DNA from: DASYTH01 sp035762905
GTDB lineage: Bacteria > Actinomycetota > Actinomycetes > Mycobacteriales > Pseudonocardiaceae
Direction: 5' to 3'
Assembly: GCF_035762905.1 (NCBI RefSeq)
Contig: NZ_DASUCC010000144.1
Span: forward strand, 1-64,000
Length of the DNA stretch: 64,000 bases
Shown: piece by piece, positions 43,631-52,040 of the stretch
How the letters are laid out: each line of letters begins with the position of its first letter
Position numbering within the stretch: position 1 is the stretch's first letter
Made by a program: the position numbers and the translations under genes
The notes under the pieces: model-generated
Database searches by the model: none
Told to the model about the DNA's origin: nothing
The model's input: the letters and a program-made list of their open reading frames with translations, nothing else

Positions 43631-44368
43631 GTGTCGGCACCACATCCTCCTGGTCAGCCGCCGTGGCCGGGACTCGGCGGCGGGGGCGAGGAAACCACGC
43701 CGCTGCGGGGCCGCGGCGAGCCGGTCCAGTTCCGCGCCGAACCCCCGGCTCGGCAGCAGAATCCCGCGCTGCTCTGGGTGCTGCGCGGCCTCGGCCTGCT
43801 CGCCGTCGCGGTGATCTCCGGGCTCACCTGGTACTACCTCAACGACGAGGCGCAGCCCGCGCCGTCGGCCGCGACGCCCACCGAGGAACAGCGCACCGGC
43901 CAGTTCACCTTCACCCCGGTGCCGGAGGTGGCCGCGCCCCGGCACGACAGCAACTGCGCCGAGCACGCCTACGACAAGGTCAAGGCGTTCCTGCAGAGCA
44001 CTCCGTGCCAGCAGCTCACCCGCGGCCTCTACACCACGACCAGCCAGGACGGCCGCAAGGTCTACGCCAGCGTGTCCGTGGTCCGCATGGCGTCCGACGC
44101 GGACGCGGCCCAGCTCCGTGAGCTGGCCGACAAGGACAACACCGGCAACGTCAACGACCTGGTCCGCGAGGGCATCGTCAAGCTTCCGCCGCTCAACTCG
44201 CTGTCCGGGGGCGGTGGCTACCACGCCGTGCAGCACGGCCAGAACGTGATCATCGTCGAGGCCGACTTCGCCCCGGGAACCGAGAAGGGCGACAAGAAGA
44301 AGGACGAGGACACCCTCGACACCATCTGCGTCGACGCCACCCTCCTCGGCGACCGAATCGGTGCCTGA
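43631..44368 (+). CDS. membrane-anchored exported protein, unknown
   Basis: This 245-residue protein has an N-terminal Pro/Gly-rich cytoplasmic region of about 45 residues. One transmembrane helix follows (VLRGLGLLAVAVISGLTWYYL), then an extracellular domain with three cysteines (SNCAEHAYDKVKAFLQSTPCQQL and ICVDAT) that could form a disulfide. Its fold resembles lipoprotein-like domains of actinobacterial surface proteins. The GTG start lies 20 bases after the PLP enzyme stop, so they may be co-transcribed. I cannot name a function. Confidence 0.82.
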   Translation: MSAPHPPGQPPWPGLGGGGEETTPLRGRGEPVQFRAEPPARQQNPALLWVLRGLGLLAVAVISGLTWYYLNDEAQPAPSAATPTEEQRTGQFTFTPVPEVAAPRHDSNCAEHAYDKVKAFLQSTPCQQLTRGLYTTTSQDGRKVYASVSVVRMASDADAAQLRELADKDNTGNVNDLVREGIVKLPPLNSLSGGGGYHAVQHGQNVIIVEADFAPGTEKGDKKKDEDTLDTICVDATLLGDRIGA

Positions 44369-44374
44369 CCGGCG

Positions 44375-44848
44375 CTACGGCTGACCCGGGAGCGCCGGCG
44401 TGACCGGCGACTGCCCGGCGGCCTTGCGCCACCGGGCGGCCCGGACCGCCGCCGTGGTGAGCGCCTCCAGCGCGGCCGCGCGCAGCTCCGCCGAGTCGGT
44501 GCGCTCCAGCACCGCGCGCCACGCCACCGTGGTGTCCGCCTCGGCGGTGACCAGCAGCGCCAGCGCCGAGGCCTGGTCGGTCACCGGGTCGGGGGGCAGG
44601 TAGGCCGGCTCGGCCGGCCGAGGCGTGCTTCCGGCGGCGGCCAGGAACCGCTCGGTGGCGTCCCGCCGGGCCCGGTGCGCCGCCATGCCGGCGGCCACCG
44701 GCGCATCCAGGCCGGCCGGCAGGAACGCGCTGACCAGGCCGTAGACCCACACCGCGGCGTGCTCGGCACCCAGCGCCGCCTGGACGGCGTCGGACGCCTC
44801 CGCGGGCAGGGCAGCGGCCGAGGAGGGCGACGAGGACGGCTGGATCAT
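44375..44848 (-). CDS. DUF4439 ferritin-like protein
   Basis: This 157-residue, nearly all-helical protein shows ALGAEHAAVWVYGLVSAFL and AHRARRDATERFLA. These match the four-helix, ferritin-like DUF4439 proteins found next to rimP in actinobacteria, including the mycobacterial Rv2844 region as I recall it. Not all metal ligands of ferritin are present. It is fused by ATGA to the upstream lipoprotein gene. Function unknown. Confidence 0.85.
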   Translation of the reverse strand: MIQPSSSPSSAAALPAEASDAVQAALGAEHAAVWVYGLVSAFLPAGLDAPVAAGMAAHRARRDATERFLAAAGSTPRPAEPAYLPPDPVTDQASALALLVTAEADTTVAWRAVLERTDSAELRAAALEALTTAAVRAARWRKAAGQSPVTPALPGQP

Positions 44849-45312
44849 GCGAGCACCTCGCGCAGGCTCGCGCAGCCGGCGGCCACCGAGCCCACCAGCC
44901 CGGCCCGGTACCGGGGCAGCGAGCCGACCAGCGCGGCCGCGCTCGACTCGGCCGCGGTCAGCGCCGTGACCAGCGCGGCGCCCGGATCGGCGGGTACCGC
45001 CGGGGCGGTGCTGGAAGGCGGCGCGCTGGCCGAGGTGCGCGGCGGGCGTTCCCGGTCCACCTCCCGTTGCAGCGCCTCGGCGTGTTCCGCGCGGGCCGAG
45101 GACACCGAGCCGGCCGCGGTCGCCAGGGCCGGCACCGCGGCGGCGATGGCGGCGGCCAGTGCGGCGTCCGAGCGCGCGGTCTCGGCCAGCGCGGCGAGCG
45201 GGTCGGGTGGCGGGGGAGGAGGCGGTGTCGACGTGCACGCGGCGAGCACGACGGGTGCCGCCAGGACGGCACGTAACACCTGGCGGCGACTCGCGATGGC
45301 ATCTCCCCTCAC
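44845..45312 (-). CDS. lipoprotein with DUF4439 partner
   Basis: This 155-residue protein has an N-terminal Arg-rich SRRQVLRAVLAAPVVLAAC, with a lipobox LAAC at Cys26. The SRRQVLRA context is Tat-like. The mature part is Ala/Pro-rich and helical with few aromatic residues. The pair with DUF4439 precedes rimP divergently, as in mycobacteria, so the position is conserved rather than horizontally acquired. Probably membrane-anchored at the outer face. Confidence 0.85.
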   Translation of the reverse strand: MRGDAIASRRQVLRAVLAAPVVLAACTSTPPPPPPPDPLAALAETARSDAALAAAIAAAVPALATAAGSVSSARAEHAEALQREVDRERPPRTSASAPPSSTAPAVPADPGAALVTALTAAESSAAALVGSLPRYRAGLVGSVAAGCASLREVLA

Positions 45313-45477
45313 AAAGAGTCATCCTGCCAGGCGCGTGGGAGACGTGCGGGAACGCTCCTGACTGGCCCACGCTCCGTAAGGAGTTAGGCTTGTCAACCAC
45401 GGTCGGTTAGTGCAGCGCCGGCCGTGGTGGATGCTGCCCTCATTCGCTGCACGCGCGCACCACTTGGAGCGACCACG

Positions 45478-46008
45478 GTGGCCAGTCAGCGACAACCCGG
45501 AACACTCGAGCCGGTGGTCGCCGACGCCGTCACGGCGATGGGTCTCGACCTCGAGTCGGTGGACGTGACGACGGCCGGCCGGCGCCGGCTTGTCAAGGTC
45601 GTCGTGGACTCCGACCAGGGCATCGGGCTCGACCAGGTGGCCGAGGTGAGCAGGGCGGTGTCCACCGCGCTCGACTCCCATGACCCGGATGGGACCGTCC
45701 TGGGCGGACCGTACACGCTCGAGGTCACCTCGCCGGGTCTTGATCGCCCGTTGACCATGCCGCGGCACTGGCGGCGCGCCAGGCTGAGGCTGGTCAAGGT
45801 GCGACACGATGACGGCGGCACGTTCACCGCCCGGGTCGGGGACTCCGATGAGGACGGCGTCGAACTGCTCGTGGACGGCACGCTGCGGCGGCTGCGCTAC
45901 GCCGACGTGGCACACGCCGTGGTGGAGGTGGAGTTCAACCGGCCACCCACCGAGGAACTGGAGCGGCTCGCGAACGCCGAGCGTGACGTGGAGGAGGAGT
46001 CGAGGTGA
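45478..46008 (+). CDS. rimP: ribosome maturation factor RimP
   Basis: The protein is 176 residues. The N-terminal domain (LEPVVADAVTAMGLDLESVDV, then VVVDSDQGIGLDQVAEVSRAVSTALD) and YTLEVTSPGLDRPL are RimP hallmarks. It is needed for 30S subunit assembly. GTG 45478 has TTGGAG before it. The stop overlaps the nusA start (GTGA). The 165-base divergent region upstream contains TAGGCT-like promoter sequence but no riboswitch that I can recognise. Confidence 0.95.
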   Translation: MASQRQPGTLEPVVADAVTAMGLDLESVDVTTAGRRRLVKVVVDSDQGIGLDQVAEVSRAVSTALDSHDPDGTVLGGPYTLEVTSPGLDRPLTMPRHWRRARLRLVKVRHDDGGTFTARVGDSDEDGVELLVDGTLRRLRYADVAHAVVEVEFNRPPTEELERLANAERDVEEESR

Positions 46009-47012
46009 ACGTCGACATCGCGGCGCTCCGCGCAATCGAACGGGACAAGGACATCCCGTTCGAGACGGTCCTGGACGCCATCGAGACCGCACTGCTGACC
46101 GCCTACAAGCACACCGACGGCCACCAGCCGCACGCCAAGATCGACGTCGACCGGCGCACCGGCGTCGTCCGGGTGATCGCCTACCGCCTCGGCGAGGACG
46201 GCACGGTCGAGGAGGAGTGGGACGACACCCCGGAGGGCTTCGGCCGGATCGCCGCCACCACCGCGCGTCAGATCATCCTGCAGCGGCTGCGCGACGCCGA
46301 GAACGAGAAGACCTTCGGCGAGTTCTCCGCCAAGGAGGGCGAGATCGTGGCCGGCGTGGTGCAGCGCGACGCCCGGGCCAACTCGCGCGGCATGGTCGTG
46401 GTCCAGGTCGGCGACACCGAGGGCGTCCTGCCCGCCGTCGAGCAGGTGCCCGGCGAGCGCTACGAGCACGGCACCCGGCTCAAGTGCTACGTGCTCGGCG
46501 TGTCCCGGGGAACACGCGGGCCGCAGATCACGTTGTCCCGAACGCATCCCAACCTGGTCCGGCGGCTGTTCGCACTCGAGGTGCCGGAGATCGCCGACGG
46601 CACGGTGGAGATCCCCGCGGTGGCGCGTGAGGCAGGTCACCGCTCCAAAATCGCGGTCCGCTCGACGGTGCCTGGAGTCAACGCCAAGGGCGCCTGCATC
46701 GGTCCGATGGGGGCCCGGGTGCGCAACGTGATGAGCGAGCTGGTCGGCGAGAAGATCGACATCATCGACTACTCCGAGGACCCGGCGACCTTCGTCGGCA
46801 ACGCGCTGTCCCCGGCCAAGGTGGTGTCGGTGCGGGTGGTGGACGAGCGGGCCAAGACGGCCCGGGTGGTCGTCCCGGACTTCCAGCTGTCCCTCGCGAT
46901 CGGCAAGGAGGGGCAGAACGCCCGGCTGGCCGCCCGGCTGACCGGCTGGCGGATCGACATCCGCAGCGACGCCGCCGCAGCGACCCCGACGCCCTCCGGT
47001 TCGGTCGACTGA
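46005..47012 (+). CDS. nusA: transcription termination/antitermination factor NusA
   Basis: This 335-residue protein has an N-terminal RNA-polymerase-binding domain (FETVLDAIETALLTAYKH). An S1 domain follows (GEIVAGVVQRDARANSRGMVVVQVG), then two KH domains (GARVRNVMSELVGEKIDIIDY and VPDFQLSLAIGKEGQNARLAARLTGWRIDI). It lacks the acidic C-terminal repeats of E. coli, as is normal for actinobacteria. It affects pausing, termination and rRNA antitermination. The GTG overlaps the rimP stop. Confidence 0.96.
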   Translation: MNVDIAALRAIERDKDIPFETVLDAIETALLTAYKHTDGHQPHAKIDVDRRTGVVRVIAYRLGEDGTVEEEWDDTPEGFGRIAATTARQIILQRLRDAENEKTFGEFSAKEGEIVAGVVQRDARANSRGMVVVQVGDTEGVLPAVEQVPGERYEHGTRLKCYVLGVSRGTRGPQITLSRTHPNLVRRLFALEVPEIADGTVEIPAVAREAGHRSKIAVRSTVPGVNAKGACIGPMGARVRNVMSELVGEKIDIIDYSEDPATFVGNALSPAKVVSVRVVDERAKTARVVVPDFQLSLAIGKEGQNARLAARLTGWRIDIRSDAAAATPTPSGSVD

Positions 47013-47033
47013 CGAACACGAGATAGACTCTTG

Positions 47034-47321
47034 ATGGTTCATCGTCACGAACCGGCTCCCGCATGTCCTCCGGGTACGGGACCCATGCGGACCTGCGTCG
47101 GATGCCGGGTCAGGGCGATGGCTGGTGAGTTGCTACGTGTCGCTCTCGTGGATGGGGACCTGGTTCCCGATCCACGGCGGCGGTTCGGCGGTCGGGGAGC
47201 CTGGTTGCATCCCGATCTGGACTGCCTGGGCAGAGCCGAGCGGCGCCGAGCGTTCCCCAGGGCCCTGCGGGTGCCCGGACCGCTCGACGTCACGGCGTTG
47301 CGTGAGTGGCTGGAGCAGTGA
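47034..47321 (+). CDS. ylxR: YlxR (RnpM-like) RNA-binding protein
   Basis: The protein is 95 residues with the GPMRTCVGCRVRAMAGELLRVAL motif, and GGRGAWLHPDLDCLGRAERRRAFPRAL. This is the DUF448/YlxR fold; Bacillus YlxR binds RNase P RNA. ATG 47034 was taken as the start; TTG 47031 just before it is an alternative. It lies in the standard nusA-ylxR-infB order. A strong hairpin begins 7 bases after its stop. Confidence 0.93.
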   Translation: MVHRHEPAPACPPGTGPMRTCVGCRVRAMAGELLRVALVDGDLVPDPRRRFGGRGAWLHPDLDCLGRAERRRAFPRALRVPGPLDVTALREWLEQ

Positions 47322-47327
47322 CCCACC

Positions 47328-47362
47328 GCGGCACCGACCGGGGACTTTCCCCGGCCGCGGAA
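47328..47362. terminator. hairpin between ylxR and infB
   Basis: CCGCGG and CCGGGG pair with a loop ACTTT and the mirrored CCCCGG-CCGCGG. This gives 12 base pairs with a 6-base bulge on the left arm. It starts right after the ylxR stop and leaves a 120-base leader for infB. It may act as a partial terminator, processing site or leader structure rather than a full stop. Confidence 0.55.
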
Positions 47363-47483
47363 GAAGAAAGAAAGCAGGTCGACCCGTCATGAGTCAGCCG
47401 TGAAGCTGAAGCCATGAACGTGAGGCGATAGGACGAGGTCGAGCGGGACCCTAGCCGCCGGCCTCACTCATCCGAGGAGAGCA

Positions 47484-50462
47484 GTGGCAGGCAAGGCCCG
47501 AGTGCACGAACTCGCGAAAGAGTTCGGAGTCACCAGCAAGGAGCTTCTCGCCAAGTTGAAGGATCTTGGCGAGTTCGTGAAGTCCGCGTCCTCCACAGTG
47601 GAGGCGCCGGTGGCCCGCAGGCTGCGGGACACGTACGCGAAGAAGGGCGAGGCAGCCAAGGACAACGGCGCCCCGCCGGTCAAGGCGGTCGCGCCGCAGG
47701 CCGTGGCCACCCCGGCCAAGTCCGCCCCGGCGGCAACGGCGCCGGTTGCCCCGGCCACCCCCAAGACCGAGGCCCCCAAGCCGGCGACCAAGCCCGCCGG
47801 CCCGCGGCCCGGCCCCAAGCCCGCGGCCAAGCCGGCCGCCGCTCCCGAGCCCGCGGCCGCCGCGGCGGCCGCGGCGGAGCCAACCGTCGAGGCTCCGCCG
47901 CCGCCCGCGGCCGAGCCCGCCAAGCCGACGACCGCTCCGGACGCCGCGCACCCCGGTCACACCGTGGTGCCGCCCAAGCCGCAGTCGCCCAAGCCCGGTC
48001 CGCGCGCCCCGCGGGTCGGCAACAACCCGTTCGGCGTCGGTGCCGGCGCACCCCCGCCGCGGCCGTCCGCGCCGCGCCCGGCCGGTGGTCCGGGCGGCGA
48101 GCGTGCCGGCCGGCCCGGTGACGGCCGGCCGACCCCCGGCCCGCGCGGCGGTTCGGCTCCCGGTGGGCCGCGCCCGCCGGCCAGCCCCGGCAACATGCCG
48201 CCCCGCCCGAACCCGGGCATGATGCCGCCGCGTCCGGCCCGGCCGGGTGGCGGCGGTCAGGGCGGCCCGCGTGGCGGTCCCGGCGGCGGCGCCCGGGGTG
48301 GCCCCGGTGGTCCCGGCGGCGGCGCCCGTGGTGGTCCCGGCGGCGGTGCCCGCGGTGGTCCCGGCGGTGGCGGCGGCGGGGGTGCCCGCGGCGGCCCCGG
48401 TGGTGGTGGCGGCGGTGGTGGTTACCGCGGTGGTCCCGGTGGTGGCGGCGGCGGTGCCGCGCCGACGACCGGTGGCGGTGGTTACCGCGGTGGCGGTGGC
48501 GGTGGCGGCCGGCCGGGTTCCGGTGGCGGCCGCGGCGGCGCGGCCGGTGCGTTCGGGCGTCCGGGTGGGCCATCCCGGCGCGGCCGCAAGTCGAAGCGGC
48601 AGAAGCGCCAGGAGTACATGGAGAACATGCAGGCGCCCAGCGTGGGTGGCGTGCGGTTGCCGAAGGGCAGCGGCGAGACCATCCGGCTGCCGCGTGGTGC
48701 CTCGCTGACCGACTTCGCCGACAAGATCAACGCCAACCCGGCGTCGCTGGTGCAGGTGCTGTTCCACCTCGGCGAGATGGTCACGGCCACCCAGTCGGTC
48801 TCCGACGAGGTGCTCGAGCTGCTCGGCTCCGAGATGAACTACGTGGTGCAGGTGGTCAGCCCGGAGGAGGAGGACCGCGAGCTGCTCGGGTCCTTCGACA
48901 TCACCTACGGCGAGGACGCGGGCGGCGAATCCGACCTGCAGGCCCGGCCGCCGGTGGTGACCGTCATGGGTCACGTCGACCACGGTAAGACCCGCCTGCT
49001 GGACACCATCCGGAAGGCCAACGTGCATGAGGGCGAGGCCGGCGGCATCACCCAGCACATCGGTGCTTATCAAGTGGCCACGTCGCTTGAGGGTCGCGAG
49101 CGCCTGATCACCTTCATCGACACCCCGGGTCACGAGGCGTTCACCGCCATGCGTGCGCGTGGTGCGCAGGCCACCGACATCGCGGTGATCGTGGTCGCCG
49201 CCGACGACGGTGTGATGCCCCAGACGGTGGAGGCGATCAACCACGCCCAGGCGGCCAACGTGCCGTGCGTGGTCGCGGTGAACAAGATCGATAAGGAGGG
49301 GGCGAACCCCGCCAAGATCCGCCAGCAGCTCACCGAGTACGGGCTGGTCGCCGAGGAGTACGGCGGCGACACCATGTTCGTGGACATCTCGGCCAAGCAG
49401 GCGATCAACATCGAGGGTCTGCTCGAGGCGGTCCTGCTCACCGCGGACGCGGCGCTGGACCTGCGGGCCAACCCGGACATGGAGGCCCAGGGCGTGGCCA
49501 TCGAGGCGCACCTGGACCGGGGCCGTGGCCCGGTGGCGACCGTGCTGGTGCAGCGCGGCACGCTGCACGTCGGCGACTCGATCGTGGCCGGCGACGCCTA
49601 CGGCCGGGTGCGGCGCATGGTGGACGAGTTCAACGAGGACGTCGCCGAGGCGACGCCGTCGCGTCCGGTGCAGGTCATCGGGTTCACCTCGGTGCCCGGC
49701 GCGGGCGACACGTTCCTGGTGGTGGACGAGGACCGGGTCGCGCGGCAGATCGCCGAGCGGCGTTCGGCCCGCAACCGCAACGCCATGAACGCCACCCGGC
49801 GCACCCGGGTCAGCCTGGACAACCTCGACGCCGCGCTGCGCGAGACCAGCCAGCTGAACCTGATCATCAAGGGTGACAACTCGGGTACCGTCGAGGCCCT
49901 CGAGGACGCGCTCACGAAGATCGACGTCGGTGACGAGGTCGAGCTGCGGGTGATCCACCGTGGCGTCGGAAGCATCACCGAGGGTGACATCAACCTGGCG
50001 ATCGCCGACAACGTCATCGTGATCGGCTTCAACGTCCGCGCCGAGGGCAAGGCCACCGAACTGGCCAACCGCGAGGGCATCGACGTCCGCTACTACACGG
50101 TGATCTACCAGGCGATCGACGAGATCGAGCAGGCCCTGAAGGGCATGCTCAAGCCGATCTACGAGGAGGTGGCGCTCGGCAGCGCCGAGGTTCGCGAGGT
50201 GTTCAAGTCCTCCAAGGTCGGCACGATCGCGGGTTGCCTGGTGACCTCCGGCGAGATCCGGCGGAACACGAAGGCCCGGCTGCTGCGCGACGGCAACGTG
50301 GTCCAGGAGAACCTCAACGTGGGAACGTTGCGCCGGTTCAAGGACGACGTGACCGAGGTCCGGGAGGGCTTCGAATGCGGTCTGACGCTCGGCTCGTTCA
50401 GCGACATCAAGGTCGAGGACGTGGTCCAGACCTACGAGCTGCGCGAGAAGCCGCGCACCTGA
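47484..50462 (+). CDS. infB: translation initiation factor IF-2
   Basis: This 992-residue protein has a KRVHELAKEFGV-like N-terminal domain and a long Ala/Pro region. A Gly-rich segment with RGGPGGG repeats (about residues 255-355) and a basic KSKRQKRQEYMENMQAP follow. The GTPase starts with VTVMGHVDHGKTRLLD, then DTPGHEAFTAMRARG and NKID. The C-terminal domains bind fMet-tRNA. GAGGAG is 7 bases before GTG 47484. It positions initiator tRNA on the 30S subunit. The Gly-rich stretch is typical of actinobacterial IF-2. Confidence 0.97.
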   Translation: MAGKARVHELAKEFGVTSKELLAKLKDLGEFVKSASSTVEAPVARRLRDTYAKKGEAAKDNGAPPVKAVAPQAVATPAKSAPAATAPVAPATPKTEAPKPATKPAGPRPGPKPAAKPAAAPEPAAAAAAAAEPTVEAPPPPAAEPAKPTTAPDAAHPGHTVVPPKPQSPKPGPRAPRVGNNPFGVGAGAPPPRPSAPRPAGGPGGERAGRPGDGRPTPGPRGGSAPGGPRPPASPGNMPPRPNPGMMPPRPARPGGGGQGGPRGGPGGGARGGPGGPGGGARGGPGGGARGGPGGGGGGGARGGPGGGGGGGGYRGGPGGGGGGAAPTTGGGGYRGGGGGGGRPGSGGGRGGAAGAFGRPGGPSRRGRKSKRQKRQEYMENMQAPSVGGVRLPKGSGETIRLPRGASLTDFADKINANPASLVQVLFHLGEMVTATQSVSDEVLELLGSEMNYVVQVVSPEEEDRELLGSFDITYGEDAGGESDLQARPPVVTVMGHVDHGKTRLLDTIRKANVHEGEAGGITQHIGAYQVATSLEGRERLITFIDTPGHEAFTAMRARGAQATDIAVIVVAADDGVMPQTVEAINHAQAANVPCVVAVNKIDKEGANPAKIRQQLTEYGLVAEEYGGDTMFVDISAKQAINIEGLLEAVLLTADAALDLRANPDMEAQGVAIEAHLDRGRGPVATVLVQRGTLHVGDSIVAGDAYGRVRRMVDEFNEDVAEATPSRPVQVIGFTSVPGAGDTFLVVDEDRVARQIAERRSARNRNAMNATRRTRVSLDNLDAALRETSQLNLIIKGDNSGTVEALEDALTKIDVGDEVELRVIHRGVGSITEGDINLAIADNVIVIGFNVRAEGKATELANREGIDVRYYTVIYQAIDEIEQALKGMLKPIYEEVALGSAEVREVFKSSKVGTIAGCLVTSGEIRRNTKARLLRDGNVVQENLNVGTLRRFKDDVTEVREGFECGLTLGSFSDIKVEDVVQTYELREKPRT
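48243..48560 (+). repeat. GGN-rich low-complexity stretch in infB
   Basis: About 105 codons are mostly GGN/CGN/GCC, encoding irregular GGARGGPGG-like units. This is a slippage-prone stretch and a likely site of length variation between strains. Confidence 0.8.
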
Positions 50463-50477
50463 CAGCGTCGCGTGTAC

Positions 50478-50528
50478 GGCGCAATGTCACATTCCCGCGC
50501 TCCTAGCCGGTGAATGTGGCATTGCGCC
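50478..50528. repeat. 17-bp inverted repeat after infB
   Basis: Left arm 50478-50494 (GGCGCAATGTCACATTC) and right arm 50512-50528 pair with one mismatch around a 17-base loop. It begins 15 bases after the infB stop and ends 22 bases before the next gene. The core GAATGTG-CATTGCG resembles intergenic repeats I have seen in Pseudonocardiaceae, but that is memory only. It can also end the infB transcript. Confidence 0.6.
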
Positions 50529-50550
50529 TGACGGCCTGGAGTGATGCCCG

Positions 50551-50847
50551 TTGTTCGTCGGTGCCCTCGAGTTGGACGTGCTGCTCGGTGACGTCCGCTC
50601 GTTGAAGGAGAAGCGATCCGCGGTTCGCCCGGTGATCGCCGAGCTGCGCCGCAGGTTCGAGGTGAGCGCGGCCGAGGCCGGCCATCTCGACCTGCACCGG
50701 CGCGCTTTGATCGGGGTGGCCGCGGTCGCCCCGGACGCGAAACACGTGCGCGATCTGCTGGACGCCTGTGAGCGCCTGGTGGCCGGGCGCCCGGAGCTGG
50801 ACCTGCTGTCCGCCCGGCGCCGGCTGCTCGGCCCGGATGACGAATAG
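50551..50847 (+). CDS. DUF503 family protein
   Basis: This 98-residue protein begins MFVGALELDVLLGDVRSLKEKRSAVRPVIAELRRRFEVS, a clear DUF503 (YlxP-like) signature. Genes of this family commonly lie between infB and rbfA. The start is TTG with GGAG about 6 bases before it. The role is not established; a link to ribosome assembly is inferred from this position. Confidence 0.92.
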   Translation: MFVGALELDVLLGDVRSLKEKRSAVRPVIAELRRRFEVSAAEAGHLDLHRRALIGVAAVAPDAKHVRDLLDACERLVAGRPELDLLSARRRLLGPDDE

Positions 50848-50858
50848 GAGAAGCCGCC

Positions 50859-51308
50859 GTGCCTGACGCACCCCGTGCCCGCAAGCTTGCCAAGCGCATC
50901 GGGCAGATCGTCGCGTCCGCACTCGAGCACGAGGTGAAGGATCCGCGCCTGGCCCGGGTGACGATCACCGACGCCCGGGTGACCGCGGATCTTCGGGACG
51001 CCACCGTCTACTACACCGTGCTCGGCGACAAGCTGGACACCGCCCCCGACACCGCAGGCGCCGCCGCCGCACTGGACAGCGCCAAGGGCGTGCTGCGCAC
51101 CATGGTCGGCCAGGCCACCGGCGTCCGGTTCACCCCCACCCTGTCGTTCGTCGCCGACACCGTGCCGGACGACGCCCGCCACATCGACGACCTCCTGGCC
51201 CGCGCCAAAGCCGCCGACGCCGAAGTGGCCCGCCTGGCCAACGGCGCCCAACCAGCCGGCGACCCGGACCCCTACAAGCCACCGCGCGAGGAACCCACCG
51301 AAGACTGA
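50859..51308 (+). CDS. rbfA: ribosome-binding factor A
   Basis: This 149-residue protein has ARKLAKRIGQIVASALEHEVKDPRL at the start and LRTMVGQATGVRFTPTLSFVADT in the KH-like fold. It helps 16S rRNA 5' end maturation at low temperature. AGGAG precedes the GTG. Unlike the usual order, the next same-strand gene is not nrnA: a Uma2 gene on the other strand and an esterase intervene. Confidence 0.96.
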   Translation: MPDAPRARKLAKRIGQIVASALEHEVKDPRLARVTITDARVTADLRDATVYYTVLGDKLDTAPDTAGAAAALDSAKGVLRTMVGQATGVRFTPTLSFVADTVPDDARHIDDLLARAKAADAEVARLANGAQPAGDPDPYKPPREEPTED

Positions 51309-51309
51309 C

Positions 51310-51339
51310 GGGGCCGCCCTTTTCGAGAGCTGGCGCCCC
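51310..51339. terminator. weak hairpin between rbfA and Uma2 gene
   Basis: GGGGC-CGCC pairs with GGCGCCCC across a 12-13-base loop containing TTTT, with a one-base bulge, between converging genes. The stem is about 8 base pairs. Confidence 0.4.
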
Positions 51340-51344
51340 CTACC

Positions 51345-51911
51345 TCACAGGACCAGGTCGGCCGGGTCGAATGTGACCGGCACCGGTGCGGCGCGGCGGA
51401 TGGTCACCGGGTTGCCCGGTGTGGCCCATACTTCCCGTACGTATCGCCCGTTCTCCAGGTAGTGCGCGGAGATTCGGCCGTTTTCGATCTCCCAGAAGCA
51501 GGGCACCCCGGCGGCGGCGTAGGCGGATTTCTTGTCCTCGCGATCGGCCCGGCGGTTGCCCGGCGACCAGATCTCGACGATCAGGGCCACCTGTTCGGCC
51601 TCGAAGCTTGCGCCGATGGGCTTGCCGCACAGCACCACGACATCCGGAATGACGCCCGTTCGCCAGGGGGTGCTGATCTCGAGCCCGACGGCGGGCACCT
51701 GGTAGAGGTCGGTGCGGCCGGCGGCGCTGATCGCCTTCTCGAGCAGCGCGAGCAGCTTCACGGTGGCGTACTGGTGCTCACCGGTGGGTGGTGGGATCAC
51801 GTGGAGATGTCCGTAGAGGAGTTCGAGGCGGGATCCGTCGGGTGGGGGGTCGAGCCTTAACCACTGGTCGACCGTTGTGGGGCCGATGGGGTGCTCGAGT
51901 GCACTTGTCAC
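51345..51911 (-). CDS. Uma2 family (DUF820) putative nuclease-fold protein
   Basis: The protein is about 188 residues. It has the DUF820 core: SRLELLYGHLHVIPPPTGEHQ near the start, GVIPDVVVLCGK and VALIVEIWSPGNRRADREDKKSAYAAAGVPCFWEIE. The Asp and Glu-x-Trp residues fit the PD-(D/E)XK active site. Many copies per genome are usual in actinomycetes and cyanobacteria, and the role is unknown. GTG 51911 has GGAGG at good spacing; GTG 51920 would sit on top of it. It interrupts the normal rbfA-nrnA spacing. Confidence 0.88.
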   Translation of the reverse strand: MTSALEHPIGPTTVDQWLRLDPPPDGSRLELLYGHLHVIPPPTGEHQYATVKLLALLEKAISAAGRTDLYQVPAVGLEISTPWRTGVIPDVVVLCGKPIGASFEAEQVALIVEIWSPGNRRADREDKKSAYAAAGVPCFWEIENGRISAHYLENGRYVREVWATPGNPVTIRRAAPVPVTFDPADLVL

Positions 51912-52040
51912 GCCTCTCACCTCCTCTTATGGGATCACGGACAGTGTTGCATATCTCGAATTCGGGTGTCTGGGTCCGCGCGGCGGCGGGCTTCGGTAAC
52001 CTCTCCGTGACCTTTCGGCGAGTGCCGGTGGTGATGACGG

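Noticed and set aside
45313..45477. Riboswitch in the rimP leader
   Set aside because: No recognisable aptamer pairing or conserved core was found; only ordinary promoter-like words.
47390..47445. Tiny ORFs MSQP and MNVRR before infB as leader peptides
   Set aside because: Four to five codons with no clear Shine-Dalgarno; stops are expected by chance.
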